The notes under the pieces were generated by a model that was not told the origin of the DNA, did no database searches, and was given only the letters and a program-made list of their open reading frames with translations. A stretch of DNA of 64,000 nucleotides, from positions 1 to 64,000 of the forward strand of contig NZ_QXEV01000008.1 in the NCBI RefSeq assembly GCF_003550015.1, in the 5' to 3' direction. Below are positions 45,193-54,149 of the stretch, in pieces. Each line of letters begins with the position of its first letter. Within the stretch, counting starts at the first letter, position 1. The position numbers and the translations under genes are program-made. The stretch comes from Anaeroplasma bactoclasticum. GTDB taxonomy: Bacteria; Bacillota_I; Bacilli_A; Acholeplasmatales; Anaeroplasmataceae.

Positions 45193-48100
45193 ATGACTCG
45201 ACGTGATATCGAATTACTATTTAAAAATGAATCTTATGATGAAGCTATGAAGCTTTTAAGAAAAGAATTACAGGATGATTCTGAAAATGCTGAATGGTTT
45301 TATTATCTTTTTTTAGCAGAAAATGGGGATTATGCAAATATTAATTTAAATGATATTGTATGTGAATTTGATTTAAATCGAGCACTTGATTTTGCGAATG
45401 CGAGATTAAGAGAATCCTTTAATTCAGAATATAATTTTTATAAAGCAGTTGACCCAATTATAAGAAAATATTTTGCATATGCCTCAAGAGGAAATATGGA
45501 TAAGTTTGAACAATTATTGGATTCAGATGGATATAAATCAACAAAACTTATCCATGATGAATCTAGTACTAAGAATTTTTTAAGTAATTTAGATTATTTA
45601 GTTACATCTAGAATAAAGCCTGAAATTATAGACTTAAACTTATTAGCTATCAATATACTATATCTTGCAACCAATAATAAACAGATTTTAGATGTCTATA
45701 ATGTATTAAAAGAAAGAGCTGAAGAGGTTAGTACACTATTATCAAAGTCAAAATTAGCCGACAGCTTATATGAAATAAAAGAGTATATGCAAGCTTTAAA
45801 AGACAATAAGAGAGTTTCAAATGATGCTATAGAAGATGCTAAAAATAAACCTATTGAGGAAACTGATAATAGTTTGATTGATTCCGATAAGAATAAAACG
45901 ATTAATACTAATTCAAATTCAAAGCCTTCATCTAAAGGAAAAAGTGCTTTAGCTGTTGCAAATTCATATTTTTCAAGTTTAGATTATGAGTCTGCACAAA
46001 AAGAATATGAAAAAGTATTAGATAAAGATCCCAATAATATAGTCGCATTAAAGGGGAAAATACTTTGTTTAAACAAAAAGAATTCTTTTAGTGAACTCTT
46101 TAGTGCTCAGTTTAACAATATTGTTGAATATGAATTGTTAACAAAATATATAGAATATGCAAATAAGAGTGATAAAGAGGAAATACTATCTTTAATTGCT
46201 TCATATTGTAAGAAAGAAATTAATAATGATAATAGTTCCATATTATGTGCTTATAAATTCATTTGTGAATATAATTCACCTTTAGTTTTTGAATTGCATA
46301 ATTTCTTAATAACAAATATCGATAGTTTAAAAGATGATGCTTCAATATCCATTATTGATATTGCAATAAAGTATTTATCTAATGATCCAATCACTTTAAA
46401 AAATAAATTAAATATCATCATAAAAAAAGCTCTTGAAGAGAGCTTATTTGATATTGCTAATAAATATTTTAAACAATATAAATTAATCTCCAATATTGAT
46501 TATGATTATTATATTTTTGACTTATGCATAAAATATAATAAAAGTACCTTTTATCAATTATTAAAGGAATTCGAAGATGAAAAGAGAATCAATAGAATCG
46601 ATGACATTATAAATGGAGTATCGTCGGATGTTTCTAATGGAGTTCTAAAAGATTGTTCTTTATATACTTTGGAAAATTTAAATAAGAAATCATATTCATC
46701 AGCATTATATTGGATAAGGTATTTATTGAAATACGATTATAGTTTTAAAAACGAATTTGTAAATCAATTATTTAAATATTGTTGTGATAATCCATGTTCT
46801 GAAATATTTACAATCTTTGATTACTTGATAGAGAATAATAAAGATGCATGTGCCATTTATAATAATTACATAAAACAAATGGCAATGGTATGCCATAAGA
46901 ATAAGTTATGGGGGTATTCAGATAGATATTATTCTATTATTTGTTCTAATAATCCAAATGACCACAAAGCTTATTGGGAATTATTACAATCCAAATTAAG
47001 ATGCTTAGATAATGAAGAGCTTATTCATCAAAATACTTTAATTGACACTTTAGAAGAGTATAATAATACAATAAATGCTGCAAGTAATAGTGGAGAAAAT
47101 ATAGATTATTATATTAACTGCTTAGCTGAACAAAAAAAGTGGATAAATCAGTCACTAAGGAAAAAGAAGTTTATAAAAATAGGAATAATTAGTAGTTCTA
47201 TAGCCACTATAGCTATTTTATTTTTTATTTTATTGTTGAATCTATGGATTATACCAAGTAATAAGTATAATAATGCGTTGAATTTGATTAATGAAGGCAA
47301 ATACAATGAAGCAAGAGAAATCTTGGAAAGTATGGATTATTCAGATTCAAAACAAAAAATTATTATGCTTGATGCGAATAATGCATTTGCTTCAGGAGAG
47401 TATGAAAAAGGAATTAAATGTATAGAAAGTATTTCAGGAGAGACGAATGTATCTTATTCGCTAGATTGTGTAACAACCATAAAACAAGGTTATGAAATTA
47501 AATGGGAATTAGTTGGTTATAGTATTGACTTTGAAAATCACTCTGCAAATATTCGATTGAAATCATTTTATACTTTGATAAATTATGATATTTTGTATGA
47601 TCTTAACGGAAGTGATAACAATTCTAATCCGACTACATATAATTTCGAATCAGATACTATAGTATTAAATGATATAGAAAAAACAGGCTATACATTCTTG
47701 GGTTGGACAACAAGCGATATTCAAGTTCCAACAAAAGGTTTAACAATCGAACACAATTCAATTGGGAATAAAAGTTTTACGGCACATTTTGAAATAAATT
47801 CATATAAAATTACAATTGATAATACAATAGAAGAGGTTTCTATTTCAGGTATTACAAGTGGACTTGAAGTTGATTATGGTAGAAAAATTCATTTAACTGC
47901 AGAAAACGTTCCATTAGGAAATATAATAATGTGGGAAAGAAATGATGGTGTAGTATATATTGGTAATAGATATGAATTTGATGTTCCTGCAAGAGATATA
48001 ACAATTAAAACTACTTTTGCGCCTTATTCGAGATATGAAAATAAAATTATATTTGGCACATATCCTCAGAAAAAAATAGAGGCAACAGAAGACAATGGAC

Positions 48101-48930
48101 TTATATCATTTACATTTGACGAATTAACATGGACAAGTTATAAATATTATGTTTCGTCATCACAAAGCGATTTTATGTATTATAAGGATATAGATATAGA
48201 TAATAATGGAACGTATGACTATAGGGGTGTATATATCAATCGGTATAGACCAAAACATTGTGATGATAAATTTGAAATTTATACAAAATATATAGACCAA
48301 TATCAAAATGGATATGAGGGTGCCAAAATCTATTGGTTCAGTTATGACCCGATTGAATGGACTATATTAAAAGAAGAAAATGGTAAAGCGTTAATAATAG
48401 CTAATCTAATACTAGATTCTCAAGAATATCATCCAAATGATAACGGTTTGCAATTTGAACATAATGGTGGGAATGGATATGCTAACAATTATGAATTATC
48501 ACAAATAAGAAAATTTTTAAATGAAACATTCTATAATACTGCATTTAATGATTTACAAAAATCATTGGTAGAAACAACTTTAGTAGATAATACTTTTAAA
48601 TCGGCTGGATACAAGTCAAGTAATTATTCATGTGATAATACAAATGATAAAATATTTTTGTTATCAAGTAGCGAAGCAATATCATATTATACATCAAATG
48701 ATGCACGGCAAGCTAATGGATCAGAGTATGCTAAATGTCAAGGTCTCTATGTAGCAAAATCAGATGATTATGTTGGATATAGTTATTGGTGGTTGCGTTC
48801 TTTTAGTGAGTATTATCGCTCATCTGCTCAATATGTTGATATAGATGGTGATTTGTCCCTTCGCATTGTCAATACAACTGAAATAGGTGTTCGTCCAGTT
48901 TGCTGGATTAACCTATCAAAAAGGGTTTAG
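45193..48930 (+). CDS. Large TPR / transmembrane / InlB-repeat / DUF6273 surface protein
   Basis: A 1245-aa membrane protein. The cytoplasmic N-terminal part (residues 1-656) holds TPR-like helical hairpins (for example SYFSSLDYESAQKEYEKVL near 260) and a Ser/Asn/Lys-rich linker (220-250). One membrane helix spans about 661-683. Outside are another TPR-like pair (about 690-745), a Listeria-Bacteroides (InlB B) repeat with YDLNG...GYTFLGWTT (798-867), a second beta unit, and a C-terminal DUF6273-like domain (951-1245: FGTYPQ, PIEWTILKEENGKALIIA, KIFLLSS, YWWLRS, GVRPVCWINL). ATG 45193 follows GGAG; GTG 45184 overlaps that site. Unknown role, perhaps sensing or adhesion. Confidence 0.75.
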   Translation: MTRRDIELLFKNESYDEAMKLLRKELQDDSENAEWFYYLFLAENGDYANINLNDIVCEFDLNRALDFANARLRESFNSEYNFYKAVDPIIRKYFAYASRGNMDKFEQLLDSDGYKSTKLIHDESSTKNFLSNLDYLVTSRIKPEIIDLNLLAINILYLATNNKQILDVYNVLKERAEEVSTLLSKSKLADSLYEIKEYMQALKDNKRVSNDAIEDAKNKPIEETDNSLIDSDKNKTINTNSNSKPSSKGKSALAVANSYFSSLDYESAQKEYEKVLDKDPNNIVALKGKILCLNKKNSFSELFSAQFNNIVEYELLTKYIEYANKSDKEEILSLIASYCKKEINNDNSSILCAYKFICEYNSPLVFELHNFLITNIDSLKDDASISIIDIAIKYLSNDPITLKNKLNIIIKKALEESLFDIANKYFKQYKLISNIDYDYYIFDLCIKYNKSTFYQLLKEFEDEKRINRIDDIINGVSSDVSNGVLKDCSLYTLENLNKKSYSSALYWIRYLLKYDYSFKNEFVNQLFKYCCDNPCSEIFTIFDYLIENNKDACAIYNNYIKQMAMVCHKNKLWGYSDRYYSIICSNNPNDHKAYWELLQSKLRCLDNEELIHQNTLIDTLEEYNNTINAASNSGENIDYYINCLAEQKKWINQSLRKKKFIKIGIISSSIATIAILFFILLLNLWIIPSNKYNNALNLINEGKYNEAREILESMDYSDSKQKIIMLDANNAFASGEYEKGIKCIESISGETNVSYSLDCVTTIKQGYEIKWELVGYSIDFENHSANIRLKSFYTLINYDILYDLNGSDNNSNPTTYNFESDTIVLNDIEKTGYTFLGWTTSDIQVPTKGLTIEHNSIGNKSFTAHFEINSYKITIDNTIEEVSISGITSGLEVDYGRKIHLTAENVPLGNIIMWERNDGVVYIGNRYEFDVPARDITIKTTFAPYSRYENKIIFGTYPQKKIEATEDNGLISFTFDELTWTSYKYYVSSSQSDFMYYKDIDIDNNGTYDYRGVYINRYRPKHCDDKFEIYTKYIDQYQNGYEGAKIYWFSYDPIEWTILKEENGKALIIANLILDSQEYHPNDNGLQFEHNGGNGYANNYELSQIRKFLNETFYNTAFNDLQKSLVETTLVDNTFKSAGYKSSNYSCDNTNDKIFLLSSSEAISYYTSNDARQANGSEYAKCQGLYVAKSDDYVGYSYWWLRSFSEYYRSSAQYVDIDGDLSLRIVNTTEIGVRPVCWINLSKRV

Positions 48931-49233
48931 AACTATCAAATTCGAGTTGTACCACCTTGTTCGTTATAATTAATTTGTAGTAAAAAAAACAACGAACATT
49001 TTCAATCTTAATATTATTTATTAAAGGATAGAATTATCCTATTCTATTACATATTATTATTTGATAATTTTATTATATAATTCAATAATTATAAATGATT
49101 GGCACTATAAAAAACTTGTGGGATAAAGCTATATAAAAAATATCCTTGAATTATGATGGCTAATAGTCATCCCCCTAAATATAGATATTACTGAAAAAAC
49201 AGCTTCAACGATATTTGGAGCTGTTTTTGTGTT
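48931..49233. other. AT-rich intergenic stretch
   Basis: No credible gene. It holds a short hairpin (AGGATA-GAAT-TATCCT at 49025-49040) without a T-run and, at its right end, the bidirectional terminator at 49194. Otherwise nothing recognisable. Confidence 0.5.
49194..49228. terminator. Terminator of the Crp/Fnr gene (usable from both sides)
   Basis: AAAAACAGCT and AGCTGTTTTT pair over 10 bases; a run of A on the left gives T on the minus strand, right after the minus-strand gene ending at 49234. Confidence 0.8.
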
Positions 49234-49836
49234 CTATAAAATATGAATTGTATTTTTCTCTTTTATTAGGTATTTTTCCTTTTCAAGCTTAGATAGAATT
49301 CTAGATACAGTTTCTCTTGGTAGATTAACCTCCTTAGCTAAGGAGGAAACAGAATCAATAATACATATATTATTTTTAGATATCAAATCTAAATAAAAGA
49401 TAACTCGATCTAGTGCATTCTTATGCGATAATAGCTTAACCTGTTGCTTAATATTGAAGGATTCGTTTGAAATTATAGAAATATACGCTTCTAGTAAATC
49501 CTTATCTTTACTAAGGTATTCTAAAAGAGAGGCTTTAGATATTTTAATAAGCTTTACAGGTCCTTTTGCTTGAACATCACCTAGATATTTACTATTAGGC
49601 TGAAAAAGGATATATTGGCCAAAAAACTCATTTTTACCTACTAGGCTTATAACCTCTTGGCTACCATTATAGGAAAGAGTAGATATTTCAACCTCTCCAT
49701 CTAGGATAAAGCAAACATATTTACAAGGACTACCTTCTTTAAAAATAATCTCTTTTGACTTATATTCTATTGGCTTTATTTCATTATTTAAAATCAATTG
49801 ATTTAAGTAGGTTCTAATAACATCGTTTGTTTTCAT
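49234..49836 (-). CDS. Crp/Fnr-family transcriptional regulator
   Basis: A 200-aa regulator. The N-terminal cyclic-nucleotide-binding-like barrel (KEGSPCKYVCFILDGEVEIS, about residues 36-56 in parts) lacks the Arg-Ser pair of the phosphate cassette, so it may not bind cAMP; there is no Fnr-type cysteine cluster. The C-terminal helix-turn-helix is LAKEVNLPRETVSRILSKLEKE (key part LPRETVSRIL). ATG at 49834-49836 is preceded by a perfect minus-strand AAGGAGG. It is divergent from the substrate-binding protein gene, with a Crp-type palindrome between them. Confidence 0.9.
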   Translation of the reverse strand: MKTNDVIRTYLNQLILNNEIKPIEYKSKEIIFKEGSPCKYVCFILDGEVEISTLSYNGSQEVISLVGKNEFFGQYILFQPNSKYLGDVQAKGPVKLIKISKASLLEYLSKDKDLLEAYISIISNESFNIKQQVKLLSHKNALDRVIFYLDLISKNNICIIDSVSSLAKEVNLPRETVSRILSKLEKEKYLIKEKNTIHIL

Positions 49837-49849
49837 AAATGCCTCCTTG

Positions 49850-49865
49850 CGTGACAAATATCACA
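49850..49865 (+). promoter_or_regulatory. Crp/Fnr-type operator
   Basis: CGTGA-CAAATA-TCACA matches the TGTGA-N6-TCACA consensus at 9 of 10 positions. Its centre (49857.5) is about 41.5 bases before the start predicted from the TATAAT at 49887-49892, the spacing of class II activation. On the minus strand it sits next to the regulator's own ribosome site, so it could also repress that gene. Confidence 0.7.
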
Positions 49866-49886
49866 CTATATTTATTATAAATTGTG

Positions 49887-49892
49887 TATAAT
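49887..49892 (+). promoter_or_regulatory. -10 box of the ABC transporter operon
   Basis: A perfect TATAAT 31 bases before the substrate-binding protein start. No -35 box is found at the right distance, which fits dependence on the activator at 49850. Confidence 0.65.
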
Positions 49893-49922
49893 AATAAGGC
49901 AATAGAAAAAGGAGATTTTAAC

Positions 49923-50933
49923 ATGAAAAGAATTGGAATATTATTTGGATTAGCCGCTATCGGCTTACTTGCTTCCTGTGGTAATGAAGCAAATACAACT
50001 ACAGAAAAGAAGGATGAAACTACAACAGTAGTACCTACAACTTCAGAAACAACAACAGTAGTACCTACAACTACAGTAGATGAAACACCTGTATCTATCA
50101 TTTGTCCATCTGGTACCCCTGCACTAGGCTTGGCAAATTATTATGATAGTGTAGATGGTGCATCCTTTGAAATCGTAAATGGTGCAGATCAGCTTGTTGC
50201 TGCATTTGGTACAAAGAGCCATGATGTTATTGTTGCACCAGTAAACCTAGGTGCAAAATTCTATAATACAAACGAGAATTATGTATTAGCTAAAACCTTC
50301 GTATGGGGTAATTTATTCTTAGCTTCTAAGGCTGAATTAACTTCATTTGAGGATATTAACAACAAAAAGCTTGTTGTATTTGGTAAGAATTCTACACCAG
50401 ATATTCTTACTAAAATATTAATTCAGGAAAAGAGTTTAAATGTTGAAATTGAATATGTAGATGATGTTGCATCTGCAAATTCAGTTCTTGTTGCAGGTAC
50501 TGCAGAATATGTAATTACTGCAGAACCAGCAATTTCTAAGATTAAGGATGCAAAGGGCATTAATGTAATTGATTTACAGGATGAATATAAGAAGGTAACA
50601 GGTAAGGATTCTTATCCTCAGGCTGGTATCTTTATTAAAAAAGAAGCAAAAGAGGATAGTAAGGTATTAAATGCAGTTGATGCGCTAGTAAATAGTGTTA
50701 AGGATGCAGTAGAAAAACCTGCGGATACTGCTAAGAAGGCAGTAGCTATGCACAAATCCTTTGAGACTTTAGGTGAGGCTGCATTAACAAAGGCAATTCC
50801 TAATTGTCATTTCATTATTATGGATCATGATAAAGAGGTTGCAGCTGTAAATGAGTACCTTCAGTATATGATTGATTTAGGATTTGGAAAACAGGCTGGA
50901 GACAAGCTTCCAAATGAAGAATTCTTCCTATAA
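49923..50933 (+). CDS. ABC transporter substrate-binding lipoprotein
   Basis: A 336-aa lipoprotein. Signal MKRIGILFGLAAIGLLASC ends in the lipobox LASC (Cys 19). A Thr-rich linker with two copies of a 10-residue unit (ETTTVVPTTS, ETTTVVPTTT) follows, then a periplasmic-binding-like domain (ICPSGTPALGLANYY, DVIVAPVNLGAKFY, WGNLFLASK, KKLVVFGKNSTPD) of the NMT1/SsuA type used for sulfonates, nitrate, taurine or pyrimidine precursors. The downstream permease overlaps by 20 bases. AAGGAG precedes ATG 49923. Substrate not resolvable. Confidence 0.85.
   Translation: MKRIGILFGLAAIGLLASCGNEANTTTEKKDETTTVVPTTSETTTVVPTTTVDETPVSIICPSGTPALGLANYYDSVDGASFEIVNGADQLVAAFGTKSHDVIVAPVNLGAKFYNTNENYVLAKTFVWGNLFLASKAELTSFEDINNKKLVVFGKNSTPDILTKILIQEKSLNVEIEYVDDVASANSVLVAGTAEYVITAEPAISKIKDAKGINVIDLQDEYKKVTGKDSYPQAGIFIKKEAKEDSKVLNAVDALVNSVKDAVEKPADTAKKAVAMHKSFETLGEAALTKAIPNCHFIIMDHDKEVAAVNEYLQYMIDLGFGKQAGDKLPNEEFFL
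50016..50075 (+). repeat. 30-bp tandem duplication in the lipoprotein linker
   Basis: Two adjacent 30-bp units (50016-50045 and 50046-50075) share 21 identical consecutive bases, 30 bases apart, and encode the Thr/Val/Pro linker unit. They are likely to change copy number by replication slippage without breaking the frame. Confidence 0.85.
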
Positions 50934-51666
50934 GCATATTGGAATATCTGTATCTGTCATTATTTTACTCATCATTATTTATCAAATATTTACTATCCTG
51001 AATCAAGATGATATCTTTTTCCCTGGAATTAATGATATTTTTATGAAATTGGGTGGAGTTTTAGGCTCAAGGGACGCTTTATTATTACTTTCTTTGCTCG
51101 GTAAAATTCTAATCGTTTTAGTTGTGTCCTTTCTAATTAGTCTACTCATTCATTTTATTAATTATGTATTTAAATACAATGTGGATATTGTGAATCCGAT
51201 TATGTTTATTATTAAAGCATGTCCATTCGCAATTGTATCAGTTTATTTATACATATTATTATTCAAAAATAAAGAAATTATACCCTATATTGTATGCTTT
51301 TTAGTCGTATTTCCTGTAGTATATGAAGGAGTGAAGCAAGCTTTATCTATAGATAAGGATATCGTAGCTGAATTATCCTTACTCCCTGGCCCAAGATACA
51401 TGAAATATACTAGAATCTATGTACCACTTGCAATATCTCCTATGCTTATTACCCTACTTCAGGGTATAAGCTTAGGTGTAAAGGTAATGGTTATGGCAGA
51501 ATACATTTGTAGCTTGAATAATTCTATAGGCTTAATCATTAATAATGCGAAGCTTGAGCTTGATTTTTCAACGATTCTAGCTTGGCTTATTCTACTTGTA
51601 GTTATCATTATTATCTTTGATGTAAGTATTAATTTATTGAAGAAGAAGATGGATTCTTTAAAATAG
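50914..51666 (+). CDS. ABC transporter permease (SsuC/TauC-like)
   Basis: A 250-aa permease with about six membrane helices. The cytoplasmic coupling loop appears as LPGPRYMKYTRIYVPLAISPM, in parts ELSLLPGPRYMKY then RIYVPLAIS, close to the EAA motif region of binding-protein-dependent permeases. It starts 20 bases inside the substrate-binding gene with GGAG about 12 bases upstream. No ATP-binding subunit follows; a terminator closes the operon, so the ATPase must come from elsewhere. Confidence 0.85.
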   Translation: MKNSSYKHIGISVSVIILLIIIYQIFTILNQDDIFFPGINDIFMKLGGVLGSRDALLLLSLLGKILIVLVVSFLISLLIHFINYVFKYNVDIVNPIMFIIKACPFAIVSVYLYILLFKNKEIIPYIVCFLVVFPVVYEGVKQALSIDKDIVAELSLLPGPRYMKYTRIYVPLAISPMLITLLQGISLGVKVMVMAEYICSLNNSIGLIINNAKLELDFSTILAWLILLVVIIIIFDVSINLLKKKMDSLK

Positions 51667-51688
51667 TAATATTTAAATATGAAGTATG

Positions 51689-51716
51689 GCATCAGCATTT
51701 TGCTGGTGCTTTTTCT
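51689..51716 (+). terminator. Rho-independent terminator
   Basis: GCATCAGCA and TGCTGGTGC form a 9-bp stem (one G-U) with a 3-base loop and TTTTT after the permease gene. Confidence 0.85.
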
Positions 51717-51894
51717 ATATAAATACTATTTATAAAAATGATACATATTATAAAATTTGGTTATATAAAATCTTTGGTAAAACTTATATAAGTTTAATTT
51801 TTGATTTTTGCTTTCAATTTATCTTAAGTGTGGTATAATTAATATGTTTGAGATTAAAAAAGATAGAAGAGTAAATTAAGGAGAAAAATTTAAC

Positions 51895-54063
51895 ATGAGT
51901 GAAGTTAAACGTTTCGAATACAATTGGGCTGGTCGTCCACTTGTTATTGAAATCGGAGAAGTGGCAAAACAGGCAAATGGTGCATGCTTAGTTAAGTATG
52001 GTGATTCAACAGTTTTATCCTGTGCTGTATCTAACAATGTTGCATCCACTGCTGACTTCTTCCCATTAATGGTTTTATACCAGGAAAAATTATATGCTGC
52101 AGGAAAGATTCCTGGAGGCTTTTTAAGAAGAGAAGGTCGTGCAACTGAGCATGAAACATTAGTTTCTAGATTAATTGACCGTCCTATTCGTCCATTATTC
52201 GCAGAAGGATTTAATAATGAGGTTCAAGTAATTAATACAGTATTATCTAGTGATCCTGATTGCACAACTGCAATGGCAGCAATGCTAGGTTCATCTATTG
52301 CATTAATGATTTCTGATATCCCATTCGAAGGACCTATCGCTGGTGTAGTTGTTGGTAAGGTTAATGGTGAATTAATCATCAACCCAACTCCAGAGCAGCT
52401 AGAGGTTTCTGATATTAATTTAACTGTTGCAGGTACACATACTGCAATTAACATGGTTGAGGCTGGTGCTAGATTCGTATCTGAGGATGATATGTGGGAG
52501 GCACTTAAGTTTGGTCATGCTGAAATTCAAAGATTATGTGAATTCGAGCAGGAGATTGTTAAGGAATGTGGTAAGGAAAAGTATGTTCCTACATTATTCC
52601 AAGTAAATCCTGAAATCGAAGCAGCAGTTAAGGCTTATGCTGAGGAGAATATGATTAAGGCTATCCGTGTTGAGGATAAGCTTGAAAGATATGCTGCCAT
52701 CGACAAGGTTAATCAAGATACATTAGAGGAATTTGGCAAGAAGGTATTCGTTAAGGACTTAGGTGATATTAAGGTTGAGGATACTGAGGCTAAGGCATTA
52801 TATTTAAAGAATGTACAATATACACTTGATGAAATCTTACATGGCGAAGTAAGAAGAATGATCGCTGTTGATAAGATTAGACCTGATGGAAGAGCTGTTG
52901 ATGAGATTCGTCCATTATCCTCAAGAGTAGATGTATTACCTAGAGTTCATGGTAGTGCATTATTCACAAGAGGTCAGACACAGTCCTTAGGTACTGTAAC
53001 CTTAGGTTCATTAAATGATAATCAAATTATTGATGGCTTATCTGATGAATCCTATAAGAGATTTATGCTACACTACAATTTCCCTCAGTTCTCTGTAGGT
53101 GAAACTGGTAGATATGGTGCTCCAGGTAGAAGAGAAATCGGTCATGGTGCACTTGGTGAGCGTGCATTATCCTATGTAATTCCATCTGAGGATGAATTCC
53201 CATATACCATTCGTGTTGTATCTGAGATTTTAGAATCTAATGGTTCATCTAGCCAGGCTACAATTTGTTCTGGTACATTAGCTTTAATGGCTGCAGGTGT
53301 ACCTATTAAGGCTCCAGTTGCAGGTATTGCAATGGGATTAATCATGACAGATGATGAGCATTATACTGTATTAACAGATATCCAGGGTATGGAGGATCAC
53401 TTAGGTGATATGGACTTCAAGGTAGCTGGTACTCGTGATGGTATTACTGCTTTACAGATGGATATTAAGATTAAGGGTATTACATACCAGATTTTAAAAG
53501 AAGCATTAGCACAGGCTAAGAAGGGTAGACTTCAGATTCTAGACCATATGGCAACAACTATTGCTGAGGTTAGACCTGAGTTATCTCCATATGCTCCAAA
53601 GGTTGTTATGGCAAGAATTAACCCAGATAAGATTAAGGATGTTATCGGTTCTGGTGGAAAGACAATCAATGCTACAATTGAGAAGTTTGATAATGTTAAG
53701 ATTGACCTTGAGCAGGATGGACGCTTATTCGTAATGCATCAGGATATGGCAACAGCTAAGGCTTGCTTAGAGTACATTAAGAATTCTATTCGTGAGGCTG
53801 AGGTTGGCGCAATTTACACAGCTAAGGTTACACGTATTGAAAAGTATGGTATTTTCTGCTCCTTATGGGAAGGTGCTGAAGGCTTATGTCATATTTCTAA
53901 GCTTGCACTTGAAAGAGTTGAAAAGCCAGAGGATGTTGTATCTATCGGTGATGAAATCATCGTTAAGTGCATCGGTGTAAATGAGAAGGGTCAGATTGAC
54001 TTATCTCGTAAGGATGCATTAAAGGATGCGCAAAAGAGATTCTCTAAAAAAGAAGAAGAATAA
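51895..54063 (+). CDS. pnp: Polyribonucleotide nucleotidyltransferase (PNPase)
   Basis: A 722-aa 3'-to-5' phosphorolytic exoribonuclease of the RNA degradosome. Two RNase PH domains (start [16 protein letters not shown]; second core [16 protein letters not shown], here [11 protein letters not shown], and [19 protein letters not shown]), then KH ([19 protein letters not shown]) and S1 ([17 protein letters not shown]) domains at the C-terminus. TATAAT at 51834-51839 and AAGGAG before ATG 51895. Often linked to rpsO; here they are 11.7 kb apart. Confidence 0.98.
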   Translation: MSEVKRFEYNWAGRPLVIEIGEVAKQANGACLVKYGDSTVLSCAVSNNVASTADFFPLMVLYQEKLYAAGKIPGGFLRREGRATEHETLVSRLIDRPIRPLFAEGFNNEVQVINTVLSSDPDCTTAMAAMLGSSIALMISDIPFEGPIAGVVVGKVNGELIINPTPEQLEVSDINLTVAGTHTAINMVEAGARFVSEDDMWEALKFGHAEIQRLCEFEQEIVKECGKEKYVPTLFQVNPEIEAAVKAYAEENMIKAIRVEDKLERYAAIDKVNQDTLEEFGKKVFVKDLGDIKVEDTEAKALYLKNVQYTLDEILHGEVRRMIAVDKIRPDGRAVDEIRPLSSRVDVLPRVHGSALFTRGQTQSLGTVTLGSLNDNQIIDGLSDESYKRFMLHYNFPQFSVGETGRYGAPGRREIGHGALGERALSYVIPSEDEFPYTIRVVSEILESNGSSSQATICSGTLALMAAGVPIKAPVAGIAMGLIMTDDEHYTVLTDIQGMEDHLGDMDFKVAGTRDGITALQMDIKIKGITYQILKEALAQAKKGRLQILDHMATTIAEVRPELSPYAPKVVMARINPDKIKDVIGSGGKTINATIEKFDNVKIDLEQDGRLFVMHQDMATAKACLEYIKNSIREAEVGAIYTAKVTRIEKYGIFCSLWEGAEGLCHISKLALERVEKPEDVVSIGDEIIVKCIGVNEKGQIDLSRKDALKDAQKRFSKKEEE

Positions 54064-54070
54064 GATTTAG

Positions 54071-54099
54071 CGATGTGGCAAATGTCACATCGTTTTTTC
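54071..54099 (+). terminator. Rho-independent terminator of pnp
   Basis: CGATGTG and CACATCG pair, followed by six T. Confidence 0.85.
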
Positions 54100-54149
54100 T
54101 TTACAATTCTATAAAGAATTGTAGAATATTATTAAGAGGAGGTTTTAAT

